Source: Spongiibacter marinus
GTDB taxonomy: Bacteria > Pseudomonadota > Gammaproteobacteria > Pseudomonadales > Spongiibacteraceae
Length of the DNA: 64,000 bases
NCBI RefSeq assembly: GCF_016906995.1
Contig: NZ_JAFBBD010000006.1
Location: 222,438 to 286,437 of the forward strand
Direction of reading: 5' to 3'
Shown: one piece after another, positions 27,459-36,090 of the stretch
How the letters are laid out: each line of letters begins with the position of its first letter
Position numbering within the stretch: position 1 is the first letter of the stretch
Position numbers and translations under genes: made by a program
Notes under the pieces: model-generated
What the model saw: only the letters and a program-made list of their open reading frames with translations
Databases searched by the model: none
What the model was told of the DNA's origin: nothing

Positions 27459-28828
27459 ATCGCCAGAATCTGGCTGTGAAAACGCGTCGACCAGTGAACA
27501 CAGGTGTCGTACGCGACCGACAGATTAGACGGCGCTGAAGTGCGACTCTCATACCCGCTGGCATCGAGGTCCACCGTAACCTCGGGCAGGTCCGCGCCCT
27601 GGTCGGTTGAGGAGCTCACAGCGGTATCCCGGGCTCGGACGGTCACCTGGGCCGGCAGGCGGTCGCGAATTACGGGTGGATTGCCGGGGATGTCCTCGAT
27701 GAGCCGCTCGGCATACTCGACCAGGGTCGGTTCGGCCGGCATATAGAAATAGGCTTTCTCGCGGCGTATCCCGTTGGCGCGGAGAATGCGGCCCAGCACC
27801 TGGCGGAAGTACAGCTCGGTTTTCACCCGGGTCAGGTGGCAGCACACCCGGAGCCGGGGCACGTTCGTGCCCTCGCTGATCATACCGACGCTGACAATCC
27901 AGGGCGTCTCGCTGTCCTTGAACTGGCGAATCGTCGTCAGCGGGTCACGTTCCTGGTAGGTAGCCACCGCGGCCTGCACACCGAATTCCCGCAATAGAAT
28001 CCCTGCAATCTGCTGTGCATGATCGACACTGCTCGCGACGACCAGGCCGCCAGCGCGAGGATCGTGTCGGCGCAGGTTGTCAAGCTTGCGGGTGGCCTGG
28101 CGCAGACTGTAGGTGATGAGTGCCTCGGAGCGCAGGATATCCTCATAACGGCAGGCGTCGCTGTCGACCAGCGCTTTGAGGCCGTCAAAGTGCGCCGTAT
28201 GGCCATCGCGCTGCACCCGGATAGTGTCATTGTCGATCAGGGTCAGTTGGGGGACGCGGCACACACCATCGGCAATCGCCCGATCCAGGCCATAGCGGTA
28301 GTCGCAGGTTACGCTGCCGGTCCCGTAGCGGGCCAGCGCAATGGGCCGCTGGTCGGAGCGCCAAGGGGTGCCGGTCAGGGCCAAGGTATACGCTGCCTGT
28401 TCCTGGAGATTGGCGATCAGCGGGGCACCCCAGGCATTCGCATCCGCGAGCTCTTGACCGGCGCAGTGATGGATTTCGTCGAAGATGGCGAACACCCGCT
28501 CGGTCTGAAACAGCGACCAGAACGACTTCGGCTGCGTCAGCATCGACTGGTAGGTCAGGGTCAAGCCGCGGGCACCGAGACGGCCGTCAAAGCGGGCGCC
28601 GGTTTGTGCGGCGAGCGCGGCCTGAATGTCGTCCGCCACAATCACCGACGGCGCAAAGCCGATGACCAAATCCACGAGATCGGCTTCCAGCAAGGTCGCG
28701 GCCAACGTGGCGGCGAAATGGGTTTTGCCGGCACCCGGGGTGGCCAGACACAGAAAATGGCGCTGTCCTTGACGGTACTGCGCTTCGGCCTGATGCAGGC
28801 ACGCCCGTTGCCAGTCGCGCAGTCTCAT
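27437..28828 (-). CDS. DEAD/DEAH-box (SF2) helicase
   Basis: A 463-aa SF2 helicase. Walker A is 'ATPGAGKT' (residues 29-36), Walker B is 'FDEIHH' (D117-H121), motif III is 'LALTGTPWRSD', and the C-terminal RecA domain has 'SVGMISEGTNVPRL' and 'RQVLGRILR' (motif VI). It resembles the UvrB/type I R-subunit helicase core without nuclease or methylase parts. The C-terminal 100 residues are unrecognised. Its start overlaps the stop of the small upstream gene (ATGA). Role in mobility, replication or defence is open. Confidence 0.85.
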   Translation of the reverse strand: MRLRDWQRACLHQAEAQYRQGQRHFLCLATPGAGKTHFAATLAATLLEADLVDLVIGFAPSVIVADDIQAALAAQTGARFDGRLGARGLTLTYQSMLTQPKSFWSLFQTERVFAIFDEIHHCAGQELADANAWGAPLIANLQEQAAYTLALTGTPWRSDQRPIALARYGTGSVTCDYRYGLDRAIADGVCRVPQLTLIDNDTIRVQRDGHTAHFDGLKALVDSDACRYEDILRSEALITYSLRQATRKLDNLRRHDPRAGGLVVASSVDHAQQIAGILLREFGVQAAVATYQERDPLTTIRQFKDSETPWIVSVGMISEGTNVPRLRVCCHLTRVKTELYFRQVLGRILRANGIRREKAYFYMPAEPTLVEYAERLIEDIPGNPPVIRDRLPAQVTVRARDTAVSSSTDQGADLPEVTVDLDASGYESRTSAPSNLSVAYDTCVHWSTRFHSQILAIHGLSHS

Positions 28829-29313
28829 GCCGCACTGCTGCTTTGCGTGGCGATCAGCGTCTCCAGGGCGCGGATACGCCCCAGCAATTTCAGGCTCCGA
28901 TCCTTGGCCTCGTTGTATTGGGCTTGCACGCTCGGCTGCAGCGTGGGCAGATCCGTGCAGATTTCATCGTAGGCCTCAGTTTCCCCGATCGTGGACAGCA
29001 GCTCTACCCGTTGGCGTTGCAGCTTCTGGCGGAGGACGGTCAAGGTGTCCGACGCTGGCGTTTCCGGCAGCGACGCCGCCAGGCGGTACCGCGGCGGCTG
29101 GTCGGGGGCGCCCGGCAGGGCCGTCAGCACACCGGCACGTGCCAGGCGCCGGATATTGCGGTCGATGAACTGCCAGGATGCGCGGCCGGTGCGACCGTGC
29201 TCGTGGCTGAGCGCCCGGTACTCGGCCAGCAAGGTGTCGCGGGTAAAGGGCGTGCCGTCACGGGCGGTCAGCAGGCGGAGGAGGGTGGGCTCAATGCGCG
29301 GGGAGGACGTCAT
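28825..29313 (-). CDS. Small HTH-like partner of the helicase
   Basis: About 162 aa from the ATG at 29313; a longer frame exists from 29391 but overlaps the divergent promoter. The N-terminus ('PTLLRLLTARDGTPFTRDTLLAEYRAL...IDRNIRRLARAGVL') looks like a winged helix, and the rest is a coiled coil ('VLRQKLQRQRVELLSTIGETEAY'). No family is recognised. It is translationally coupled to the helicase, so the two proteins probably act together. Confidence 0.7.
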   Translation of the reverse strand: MTSSPRIEPTLLRLLTARDGTPFTRDTLLAEYRALSHEHGRTGRASWQFIDRNIRRLARAGVLTALPGAPDQPPRYRLAASLPETPASDTLTVLRQKLQRQRVELLSTIGETEAYDEICTDLPTLQPSVQAQYNEAKDRSLKLLGRIRALETLIATQSSSAA

Positions 29314-29374
29314 ATAACAACAGCTTGTCTCGAATTTCGCGACATTGTAGCGCGTCTCTACTATCGCGACAATG
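29313..29374. promoter_or_regulatory. Divergent promoter region with repeated TCGCGACA boxes
   Basis: TCGCGACATTG (29337-29347) and TCGCGACAATG (29364-29374) are direct repeats, the second covering the start codon of the XRE gene; TGTCTC and GAGACA arms flank them. The region looks like an autoregulated operator between the XRE gene and the helicase pair. Confidence 0.5.
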
Positions 29375-29623
29375 AGACACTCTCCGTACACACAAGACTA
29401 CAACGCGCTGCGCGTCTGGCTCAAAGCCCAGCGCGAGGCCAAAGGCTTGACGCTGCGTCAGGCGGGGGAGCGTGTCGGGCGTCACCACAGTGTGATCGGT
29501 AAGCTTGAACAAAACCGCCGGCGCATCGATGTCGCCGAATTCGTCGACTATTGCCTGGGTCTGGGGTTCGATCCCCATGAAGGGCTTGAGATCCTTATTC
29601 GCGCGCACCAGCGGCGCCGCTAA
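29372..29623 (+). CDS. XRE-family HTH regulator
   Basis: An 83-aa one-domain regulator: 'LKAQREAKGLTLRQAGERVGRHHSVIGKLEQNRRRIDVAEFVDYC' is a full XRE helix-turn-helix. It is divergent from the HTH-like/helicase pair, with repeated boxes in the gap and over its own start, as for a repressor controlling both directions. The ATG at 29372 leaves no leader for a normal ribosome site, so the mRNA may be leaderless. Confidence 0.85.
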   Translation: MRHSPYTQDYNALRVWLKAQREAKGLTLRQAGERVGRHHSVIGKLEQNRRRIDVAEFVDYCLGLGFDPHEGLEILIRAHQRRR

Positions 29624-29752
29624 TTCCCCTTGTCACAATCGCTACGTTCGGGCCGGGGGGCGCTTGCCCGGTGTTTTGCGTTTTCGGCTGATTTTTCGTG
29701 TTTTGCACCCGTTCCCCCTATTCTGGAACCCTCCTGGTTTTCCCTTTCTTTG

Positions 29753-29764
29753 CCGAATATTCGG
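29753..29764. repeat. 12-bp palindrome upstream of the recombinase
   Basis: CCGAATATTCGG, perfect, 39 bp before the tyrosine recombinase frame. It could be part of a resolution site or an operator. Confidence 0.45.
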
Positions 29765-29803
29765 GCTTGCACAGGCCAAAAACGGGGCGTATAACAGGGA
29801 CGA

Positions 29804-30562
29804 ATGTGCACCAGGAATATTGGTGAAATGGTACGGATTCAGGACAGCGGCGGGGCATTTCCGGCGCCCCGGCCCAAACGGCTCTTCTACCCGAACGAGC
29901 CACGCCTCGATACGTTCCCCATCCAGCATGTCCAGATCGACTGGAAGCGCCTTATCGCCAAGCGCGAGATGGTGCTCGACACCGTCGAGGCCATGCCCGC
30001 CTATCTCCTCAAACCCGAAATCCTCGGCCTGCTCGACGCCGAAAAACACCCAACCTATCGCCTGATCCTCGACCTGATGTGGACGACGGGGGCCCGCATC
30101 TCCGAAGTCTTGGCCCTCACGCCCAGTCATTTTGTGGATGACGGCTACGATTTCATGGTGGTGCTGCGCACCTTAAAGCAACGGCCGGGGCGGCCGACCA
30201 ACACTCAGCTCGCCCGCAGCCCCAAGCGGGCCATTCCCATCGTGGATCCGATGTTGATTGACCGGGTGCAGAGCTACTTGTACGCGGGGCATTTTCGGAA
30301 AGACGAACGCATTTTCACGATGGCGCGCCAGACGGTGAACCGACATATCCATGATCTGGTGGAGAGAGTAGGGGGCGCACCTATAAACATTAGTTGTAAG
30401 ACCTTTCGGCACAGTTTTGCGATTCACTTGCTACTGCATGGACGGCCGCTGAAGATCGTGAGTCAGCTTCTGGGGCACAAATCGATTGAAAGCACGGAAA
30501 TCTACACCAATGTGCTCACCGCCGATGGCGGGCATTTTTTGGACGGGGTGGATTTCCACTAA
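29804..30562 (+). CDS. ResD/TnpI-like tyrosine recombinase
   Basis: A 252-aa tyrosine recombinase (244 aa if the ATG at 29828 is used). The catalytic set is R98 in 'TTGARISEVLAL', R202 in 'KTFRHSFAIHLLLHG', H225 in 'LLGHKS' and Y234 in 'STEIYTNVLT'. The first position of the usual HxxR motif is K199. Size and the lack of a long arm-binding domain match the plasmid/transposon resolvase group (F ResD, TnpI) and not phage integrases. It probably resolves multimers or cointegrates. Its 3' end abuts a gene whose 5' part is missing, marking an element boundary. Confidence 0.85.
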   Translation: MCTRNIGEMVRIQDSGGAFPAPRPKRLFYPNEPRLDTFPIQHVQIDWKRLIAKREMVLDTVEAMPAYLLKPEILGLLDAEKHPTYRLILDLMWTTGARISEVLALTPSHFVDDGYDFMVVLRTLKQRPGRPTNTQLARSPKRAIPIVDPMLIDRVQSYLYAGHFRKDERIFTMARQTVNRHIHDLVERVGGAPINISCKTFRHSFAIHLLLHGRPLKIVSQLLGHKSIESTEIYTNVLTADGGHFLDGVDFH

Positions 30563-30564
30563 TC

Positions 30565-31592
30565 TGCCACCGAAACGAATTGCGCTCGATGAAGTTCAGC
30601 GCCTGCCTGAACTGTTCGTCTCCATTAAGCAGGCTGTGGATGAACAACGCACGGCAGGTCGCTTTCTTCTGACGGGTTCCGCCAATGCCTTGTTATTGCC
30701 CCGGCTATCAGATTCCCTGGCCGGCCGAATGGAGTCGGTTCGCCTGACAACGCTTTCCGAATGCGAGATCCATGGACGACCCCCCAGCTTTTTAAGCAAA
30801 CTACTGAACCAGGAAGCGCCTTCGGCTCAGGACATTCGTGTGCGGGATCATCTACTGCAACGGTTGATTACGGGGTGTTTCCCCGACCCTCTGCAACGTG
30901 CCAATGAGCGGCGTAGCACCGCTTGGTATCAACAGTACGTCAGTACATTGATCCAGCGGGATATTCGTGATCTAACCCACATCGATCATCCGGAGCTAAT
31001 GGCCAAGTTACTCAAACTCACCGCCTTTTATGCGGGGAAACTGGTTAACCTGACCGAACTGGGCGCTAAACTTGGGCTGGATCGACTGACCATTAAAAAA
31101 TACATGGCGTTGCTGGAGCAGTTGTTTCTGGTGGAACAATTACCGGCCTGGCATTCCAAGGAATATAAACGGTTGGTGAAAACGCCCAAACTGCACTCCA
31201 TTGATACCGGTATGATGTGTGCGGTTCGTGGCCTGAACCGGGAACGTCTGCTGAAGCAGCCCGGTGATTTCGGCTTGCTGTTGGAATCCTTCGTTTATAA
31301 CGAATTGCGTAAGCAGGCCGTTTGGATCGAGGAGCCATTGAATTTCTACCACTACCGGGACAAGGACAAGGTGGAGGTCGATGTGATCATCGAGAATGCC
31401 ATAGGCGACTGTTTCGCGATCGAAGTCAAAGCAGCTGCGACCTTGAGTGCCAAAGATTTTACCGGCTTGAAGCGTTTTCAAAGTGTGGCTGGCGAGCGCT
31501 TCAAAATCGGTGTCCTGCTCTACGATGGCGACCATACGACGGCTTTTGGTGACAATCTCTTTGCTGTCCCGCTGGGAGCGCTCTGGTCATGA
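30565..31592 (+). pseudogene. 5'-truncated AAA/DUF4143 ATPase
   Basis: The frame encodes 'IALDEVQRLPELFVSIKQAVDE' (Walker B), 'FLLTGSANALLL' (sensor) and the full C-terminal DUF4143 domain ('FGLLLESFVYNELRKQ', 'YRDKDKVEVDVIIE', 'IEVKAA', the nuclease-like motif). The N-terminal 50-60 residues with Walker A are absent. The open frame continues upstream only as an out-of-frame reading of the recombinase gene, so the gene was cut at about 30565. Its stop overlaps the merR start (ATGA). It is probably inactive as an ATPase, though a truncated protein could still be made. Confidence 0.75.
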
Positions 31593-31987
31593 CGGACTAC
31601 ACCATTGGCCAGTTAGCCAAAGCGGCTGAAGTCAACGTCGAAACCATCCGCTACTACGAACGCCGTGGGTTGATCGCACAACCTGCCAAACCGGTGCAGG
31701 GATATCGGACCTACCCTAAGGCAACTCTCTCCCGGATTTTATTCATCAAACGCGCTCAGGAACTGGGCTTTACCCTGGAAGAAATCGACAACCTGCTATT
31801 ACTGGGTGACTCGCATTGCACGGAAGTCCAGGAATTGGCCGAAGGTAAACTGGCCAGTGTGCGGGCAAAAATCAACGATCTTCGCCGTCTGGAGCAAATG
31901 CTGGCGGAGATGGTGACCCAGTGCCGTATCAATCCCGAAAACGTAGCTTGTCCGATAGTGGAGTCTTTGCAACCCAATTCAGGGTAA
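31589..31987 (+). CDS. merR: Mercury-responsive regulator MerR
   Basis: A 132-aa MerR. HTH 'YTIGQLAKAAEVNVETIRYYERRGLI'; the three Hg(II) ligands are C77 ('DSHCTEVQ'), C112 ('TQCRINPENVAC') and C121, with the same spacing as C82/C117/C126 of Tn501 MerR. It is unusual in lying upstream of and in the same direction as merT, not divergent. The mer operator is after its stop, so its own transcription must come from further upstream, through the truncated ATPase. Confidence 0.95.
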   Translation: MTDYTIGQLAKAAEVNVETIRYYERRGLIAQPAKPVQGYRTYPKATLSRILFIKRAQELGFTLEEIDNLLLLGDSHCTEVQELAEGKLASVRAKINDLRRLEQMLAEMVTQCRINPENVACPIVESLQPNSG

Positions 31988-32000
31988 TCATCAATTGGAA

Positions 32001-32032
32001 TTGACTCCGTACCTGAGTACGGCATTTATACT
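32001..32032 (+). promoter_or_regulatory. PmerT promoter and MerR operator
   Basis: TTGACT (32001-32006), perfect dyad CCGTAC-CTGA-GTACGG (32007-32022), then TTATAC/TATACT (32026-32032), giving a 19-20 bp spacer. This is the classical MerR-controlled promoter layout. Confidence 0.92.
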
Positions 32033-32063
32033 AGCTCTATAGATATGATCGCTTGGAGCAGCC

Positions 32064-32435
32064 ATGCCGGCAAATGACAAACTCACCCATCCAAATCTGC
32101 CCCTTATCGGTGGAGTAATGGCGGCCATCGGCGCTGGCCTCTGCTGTGTCGGTCCATTTGTGTTACTGACGCTGGGGATCAGCGGTGCCTGGATCGGTAA
32201 CCTGACATTGCTGGAGCCTTATCGTCCGATCTTTATTGCCATTGTGTTGTTGTTTTTTGGTTGGGCGGGCTGGAAAGTCCATCGCCCGATAGAAGCGTGC
32301 GAACCGGGTACCGCTTGCGCCATACCGCAAACGCGCAAGCGGCGACAGATCATTTTCTGGATCACAGGCATCATTGCGCTGGTCCTTGTTACCAGTACCT
32401 ACTGGATCCCATTGATTGCCTCAGACATTGAATAG
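32064..32435 (+). CDS. merT: Mercuric ion transporter MerT
   Basis: A 123-aa inner-membrane protein with three helices. The Cys pair C27-C28 in 'IGAGLCCVGPF' of helix 1 and the cytoplasmic-loop cysteines C79 and C85 ('ACEPGTACAIP') are the known Hg(II) relay sites. It takes Hg(II) from MerP into the cell. The first gene after PmerT, 15 bp before merP. Confidence 0.95.
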   Translation: MPANDKLTHPNLPLIGGVMAAIGAGLCCVGPFVLLTLGISGAWIGNLTLLEPYRPIFIAIVLLFFGWAGWKVHRPIEACEPGTACAIPQTRKRRQIIFWITGIIALVLVTSTYWIPLIASDIE

Positions 32436-32449
32436 CACCAGAGTAAATC

Positions 32450-32737
32450 ATGCACAAAATCACAATAGCCCTTGTACTCGCCATCACCAGTCTGTCCAGC
32501 TGGGCCAAACCTCAGACCATCACCCTTGATCTGCCAACCATGAACTGCGCCATGTGTCCGATCACGGTCAAGAAAGCCCTTAAACGGGTTGATGGCGTGG
32601 CCAAAGCCGAGGTCAGCTATGAACACAAGCAGGCTGTGGTGACTTTCGAGGATACCCAGACCAGCGCAGAGAAACTAATTGAAGCGACAACCAACGCCGG
32701 ATATTCATCAACCCTAGTGGAAACGGGAAAGCCATGA
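32450..32737 (+). CDS. merP: Periplasmic mercury-binding protein MerP
   Basis: A 95-aa protein with a signal peptide ('ALVLAITSLSSWAKP') and one HMA domain with 'PTMNCAMCPITVKKAL' (C33, C36). It binds Hg(II) in the periplasm and hands it to MerT. The start codon of the next gene overlaps its stop. Confidence 0.95.
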   Translation: MHKITIALVLAITSLSSWAKPQTITLDLPTMNCAMCPITVKKALKRVDGVAKAEVSYEHKQAVVTFEDTQTSAEKLIEATTNAGYSSTLVETGKP

Positions 32738-32982
32738 CTTCAAATGTTATTTTACAGTCGGAATTGACCTGTCCGGAATGTGGCAATAAAAAAACGGAAA
32801 CTATGCCGACCGACGTCTGCCAATGGTTCTACGAGTGCGAACAGTGTCATACCTTGTTGAAACCCAAAGCGGGTGACTGCTGCGTTTACTGCTCTTACGG
32901 TTCAGTTCCTTGCCCACCGATTCAGGCCGATACCAAAACGATGACTCGCTGCTGTGGTAGCCCGATGAATGGATCGGACTGA
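32734..32982 (+). CDS. GDCCVxC-domain protein of the mer operon
   Basis: An 82-aa protein with 11 cysteines: 'LTCPECGNKK', 'YECEQCHTLL', 'GDCCVYCSYGSVPCPPIQ' and 'TRCCGSPM'. It is the GDCCVxC family often found after merP in marine bacteria. It looks like a cytoplasmic zinc-ribbon-like metal binder and may take Hg(II) from MerT. No merA follows; the next gene is on the other strand. Confidence 0.85.
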   Translation: MTSNVILQSELTCPECGNKKTETMPTDVCQWFYECEQCHTLLKPKAGDCCVYCSYGSVPCPPIQADTKTMTRCCGSPMNGSD

Positions 32983-33010
32983 CTTAATCGAACCGGATGA
33001 TACTGCTCTG

Positions 33011-33856
33011 TCACTTAAAAGGATGGAGCAACTGACTCGCATAATGCTTTGGATAATCGGGCTCCGAGGAAATGCCAAGATCTTTTATGGCAATTTTTCG
33101 GGAAGAGTCAAAATAGGCTGTTCCCAGTATCCTGTCCGTCAAAGTGGTAAACAGCCCAAAGTTCACATCGCCTTCCTTGGCAGTGTTCAGATGATGAAAT
33201 CGGTGCACACTGTTGATCGCCAGAATGTACTTTAGCGGCCCTGAAAAATACGCCACGTTGGAGTGTTGCAAAAGTAGCTGGAGCACTACCGCCACCACCA
33301 GCAACAGCATGATGTCGTGCGGCACACCCATCAAAAGCAGCGGCATGGTTCCCGCTACGGTTTCGATTAACTGGTGCAGTGGATGCTTCATCAGACCATT
33401 AAAACCATACAAGCGCTTTGCGCTGTGATGGACGGCGTGCAGTTTCCACAGGTTATGGAATCGGTGACTGGCGAAATGAGCCAGGGTAATACCCATATCG
33501 GCAATCAAGATCGCCACGACCAGTTGTAACGGTAGCGGCAGGCTGGATGGCCAAAGGTCTATCAGCGAAAACGCCTGACCAACCAGTGGAAGCATGAAAA
33601 GCCCAAGTATATTGAGTGATTCGTTGACGATGGCATGAATAAAGTCTGTGCCTTGATCCTGTTGGGATAGATTGAACGTGGGGTCATAGGGAACAACCTT
33701 TTCGCAAATGAACGACAGACCCACAAATCCGGATAGTAATAAAGCCAACCAGGCATCAGCGTATCCTGACCCTACAAGGTATATAGCAATGCCATTACCG
33801 GCCAACAGAAAAACCGGCAGATAAAATAGCTTGATTAACCATCGAATTGCACTCAT
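33011..33856 (-). CDS. Sterol desaturase / fatty acid hydroxylase family protein (copy 2)
   Basis: A 281-aa paralogue of 14481-15335. It has the same histidine boxes ('HFASHRFHNLWKLHAVHHS', 'HRFHHLNTAKEGDVNFGLF') and the shared 'AKRLYGFNGLMKHPLHQLIE'. Four to five hydrophobic helices are visible. It is last in a run copR-copS-araC-desaturase on the minus strand, so it is probably copper-responsive. Di-iron hydroxylase or desaturase of a membrane lipid is the likely role; the substrate is unknown. Confidence 0.87.
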   Translation of the reverse strand: MSAIRWLIKLFYLPVFLLAGNGIAIYLVGSGYADAWLALLLSGFVGLSFICEKVVPYDPTFNLSQQDQGTDFIHAIVNESLNILGLFMLPLVGQAFSLIDLWPSSLPLPLQLVVAILIADMGITLAHFASHRFHNLWKLHAVHHSAKRLYGFNGLMKHPLHQLIETVAGTMPLLLMGVPHDIMLLLVVAVVLQLLLQHSNVAYFSGPLKYILAINSVHRFHHLNTAKEGDVNFGLFTTLTDRILGTAYFDSSRKIAIKDLGISSEPDYPKHYASQLLHPFK

Positions 33857-33928
33857 TCCGGAAACCTCTCAAACATCATAGAACGCTCATTTTGCAATGA
33901 ATAGGCAATGCACAATTGAACGAAAGAG

Positions 33929-34681
33929 CTATTTTTCCGAAAGTAGCTGTTTAATTGTTGCAGGGTTGACGCCAAACGCTTCCATCGCGGCACGGCAAAA
34001 GTGGGCTTGATCGGAAAAACCTGCCGTTATTGCGGCATCCGTGAGCGACCTGCTTTGGGTGAGTTCGAATGCCAGCAGTAGCTTCAGCCACTTCTTGTAG
34101 CTCCTGAACGGCAAGCCGGCTTGCTCGCTGAACCAGCGAGAGAATCGGCTCGATGAGAGGTGGGCAAGTTCAGCCAAGCCGGTACGGGAAGGTTCCCGTC
34201 CAAGCATTAACTCGGATCGCAACGCTTCCACCACCTGTTGGAACCGATTATCCAGGCCAGATACGTCGCCACAGGTGCAGGCTTTCCGAAAATCCTCAAG
34301 CGCAGCTTGCAGATCGTCTGCGCTGCTTAACTGGATGAGTTGCCGCGTGCCGTCAATCTCAATAATGGAAATGTTTTGTGCCATCGTCTGGGGGAGCAGG
34401 GTTTTACAGGCATTGTGGGTCGGATCGGCATAGAGGCACAACACCCTGGCAGTTTGTAACTGATGGATTGTACCCGCAGGGATCAATAGACTCGCCCCGG
34501 TATAACTCGCATGGCCAACGCGCACCTCAACCGGGTTGCCCAGACCCACAACAATCTGATGCGCCCAATGTTTGTGGGGCTTGTTATCGCCAGCTTCACC
34601 CCGAAAGGCGATGAGCCCCGGCACCATGGCCACCTCACCTCGCCACGATTGGGCCTGGCGTGTTTTGCTGGACACGCTCAT
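33929..34681 (-). CDS. AraC-family regulator (copy 2)
   Basis: A 250-aa protein: N-terminal cupin ('FRGEAGDNKPHKHWAHQIVVGL') and C-terminal double HTH ('GLAELAHLSSSRFSRWFSEQAG', 'SLTDAAITAGFSDQAHFCRAAMEAFG'). It begins 2 bp after the copS stop, so it is co-transcribed with the copper two-component genes. Like copy 1 it is the neighbour of a sterol desaturase gene, here in the same direction. The His-containing cupin pocket could sense metal. Confidence 0.85.
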   Translation of the reverse strand: MSVSSKTRQAQSWRGEVAMVPGLIAFRGEAGDNKPHKHWAHQIVVGLGNPVEVRVGHASYTGASLLIPAGTIHQLQTARVLCLYADPTHNACKTLLPQTMAQNISIIEIDGTRQLIQLSSADDLQAALEDFRKACTCGDVSGLDNRFQQVVEALRSELMLGREPSRTGLAELAHLSSSRFSRWFSEQAGLPFRSYKKWLKLLLAFELTQSRSLTDAAITAGFSDQAHFCRAAMEAFGVNPATIKQLLSEK

Positions 34682-34683
34682 GC

Positions 34684-36090
34684 TCAGGCGCTTCGCTCTT
34701 CCGGGACGGGCAGAAACAGGGTGAAGCTGGTGGCGTGCCGGTCGGAGCTTGCCTCGACACGACCACCATGGGCCTCAACAATGGAACGAACGATGGCCAA
34801 TCCGAGTCCGGCACCCTCACTCTGGCGCGATCTGGAAGGATCGGCGCGGTAAAAGCGATCAAACACGCTTGGCAGGTGCTGTGCAGGAATTTCGGAGTCG
34901 GGGTTGATCACACTCAGCGATACTGAGTCATTCTCCGCTTTACTCAATCGAACCTTTATCCATTTGCCCGCCGGGGTGTGCCGAATGGCGTTCGACAGCA
35001 GGTTGGAGATGGCCCTGCGTAGCATGGCGCGATCACCCATTACCCCCGGTGCCTGACCCTCCAAAGACAGGGTGATATGTTTTTCCTCCGCCAGCGCCCC
35101 GAAGAAGTCGAACAGCTCCCTGACCTCGGTGGCCAGATCCAGCGTTACCTGCACCGGTTTGAGCAGGCCGTGGTCGCTCTTGGCCAGCCAGAGCATGTCG
35201 TTAACCATCTTGGCCAGGCGTTCTTGCTCTTCCAGATTGGAGTACAGGAGCTCACGATATTCGTCCAGTGTTCTGGCCCTGCCCAACGCCACTTGAGTCT
35301 GGGTGATGAGATTGGTCAGCGGGGTTCGTAGTTCGTGGGCAATATCCGCCGAGAAATGCGACAGCCGCGTGAAGCTGTCTTCCAGTCGCTCAATCATCTG
35401 ATTAAAGGCGGAGGCCAGGTCCCGTAGCTCCAGGGGCATGCTGCGAAAATCAAGTCGCATATGCAATCGGTCGGCCTGAATACTGCGCATCTCGTCCGAG
35501 AGACCGCGTAAAGGCGCGTGTCCCTGGTGTACCCCAAACCACGCCGCTAGCAAAGTCACACCGCCAGTAAGCAACATGATAATCCAGAGACTGCGGCGAA
35601 ACCCTTGCAGAAAATGCAGGTGGAAGTCCATGCCGATCGCCGTGGCAATGCGATATTCCCGGCTGTCGCTGACAAACCGTGTGACGACACCCCGATAGGC
35701 ATTTCCGTCAAAGTGCCAAGTAGCCAGGTTATCGGCATGGATCCGCTTAACGGGGGAAAAAGCTACTATAGCCTGCGCGAAGTCAGCCCCCGGTGTAGCG
35801 AACACCAACTGGCCACGGCCATTCCACACCTGAAAATAAACACCGTGGTGTCCCGACACCGCCTGCGACAACGCCACCGGTAACCGGAGCGGATCATCCA
35901 CCCTTTGCAGGGTCTGCGCTACCGCCTGGTTGATCACGACCAACTCGTCCGCGTCCTGCTCGGCGAAATGGCGCTCGACGGCACCGAGCACCAGATTGCC
36001 GATCAATACCAGGCTGATGCCGATGGCCAACGCGACAAAGACCATGACCCTGGCGGTTAGCGAAAGCGGACGCCGCTCAGTCGCCATCAT
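34684..36090 (-). CDS. copS: Heavy-metal sensor histidine kinase (CopS/CusS)
   Basis: About 467 aa from ATGATG at 36090/36087, overlapping the end of copR. Two transmembrane helices (about residues 14-36 and 167-186) flank a periplasmic sensor of about 130 aa. Then HAMP ('[18 protein letters not shown]'), H-box '[16 protein letters not shown]' (H251 counted from 36087), N-box '[11 protein letters not shown]', and G-boxes '[25 protein letters not shown]'. The CusS/CopS subtype fits the copper genes on both sides. It phosphorylates CopR on periplasmic Cu(I) or Ag(I). Confidence 0.9.
   Translation of the reverse strand: MMATERRPLSLTARVMVFVALAIGISLVLIGNLVLGAVERHFAEQDADELVVINQAVAQTLQRVDDPLRLPVALSQAVSGHHGVYFQVWNGRGQLVFATPGADFAQAIVAFSPVKRIHADNLATWHFDGNAYRGVVTRFVSDSREYRIATAIGMDFHLHFLQGFRRSLWIIMLLTGGVTLLAAWFGVHQGHAPLRGLSDEMRSIQADRLHMRLDFRSMPLELRDLASAFNQMIERLEDSFTRLSHFSADIAHELRTPLTNLITQTQVALGRARTLDEYRELLYSNLEEQERLAKMVNDMLWLAKSDHGLLKPVQVTLDLATEVRELFDFFGALAEEKHITLSLEGQAPGVMGDRAMLRRAISNLLSNAIRHTPAGKWIKVRLSKAENDSVSLSVINPDSEIPAQHLPSVFDRFYRADPSRSRQSEGAGLGLAIVRSIVEAHGGRVEASSDRHATSFTLFLPVPEERSA

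Noticed and set aside
28019..28972. 317-aa plus-strand frame antisense to the helicase
   Set aside because: High-GC shadow frame; the opposite strand has all SF2 helicase motifs.
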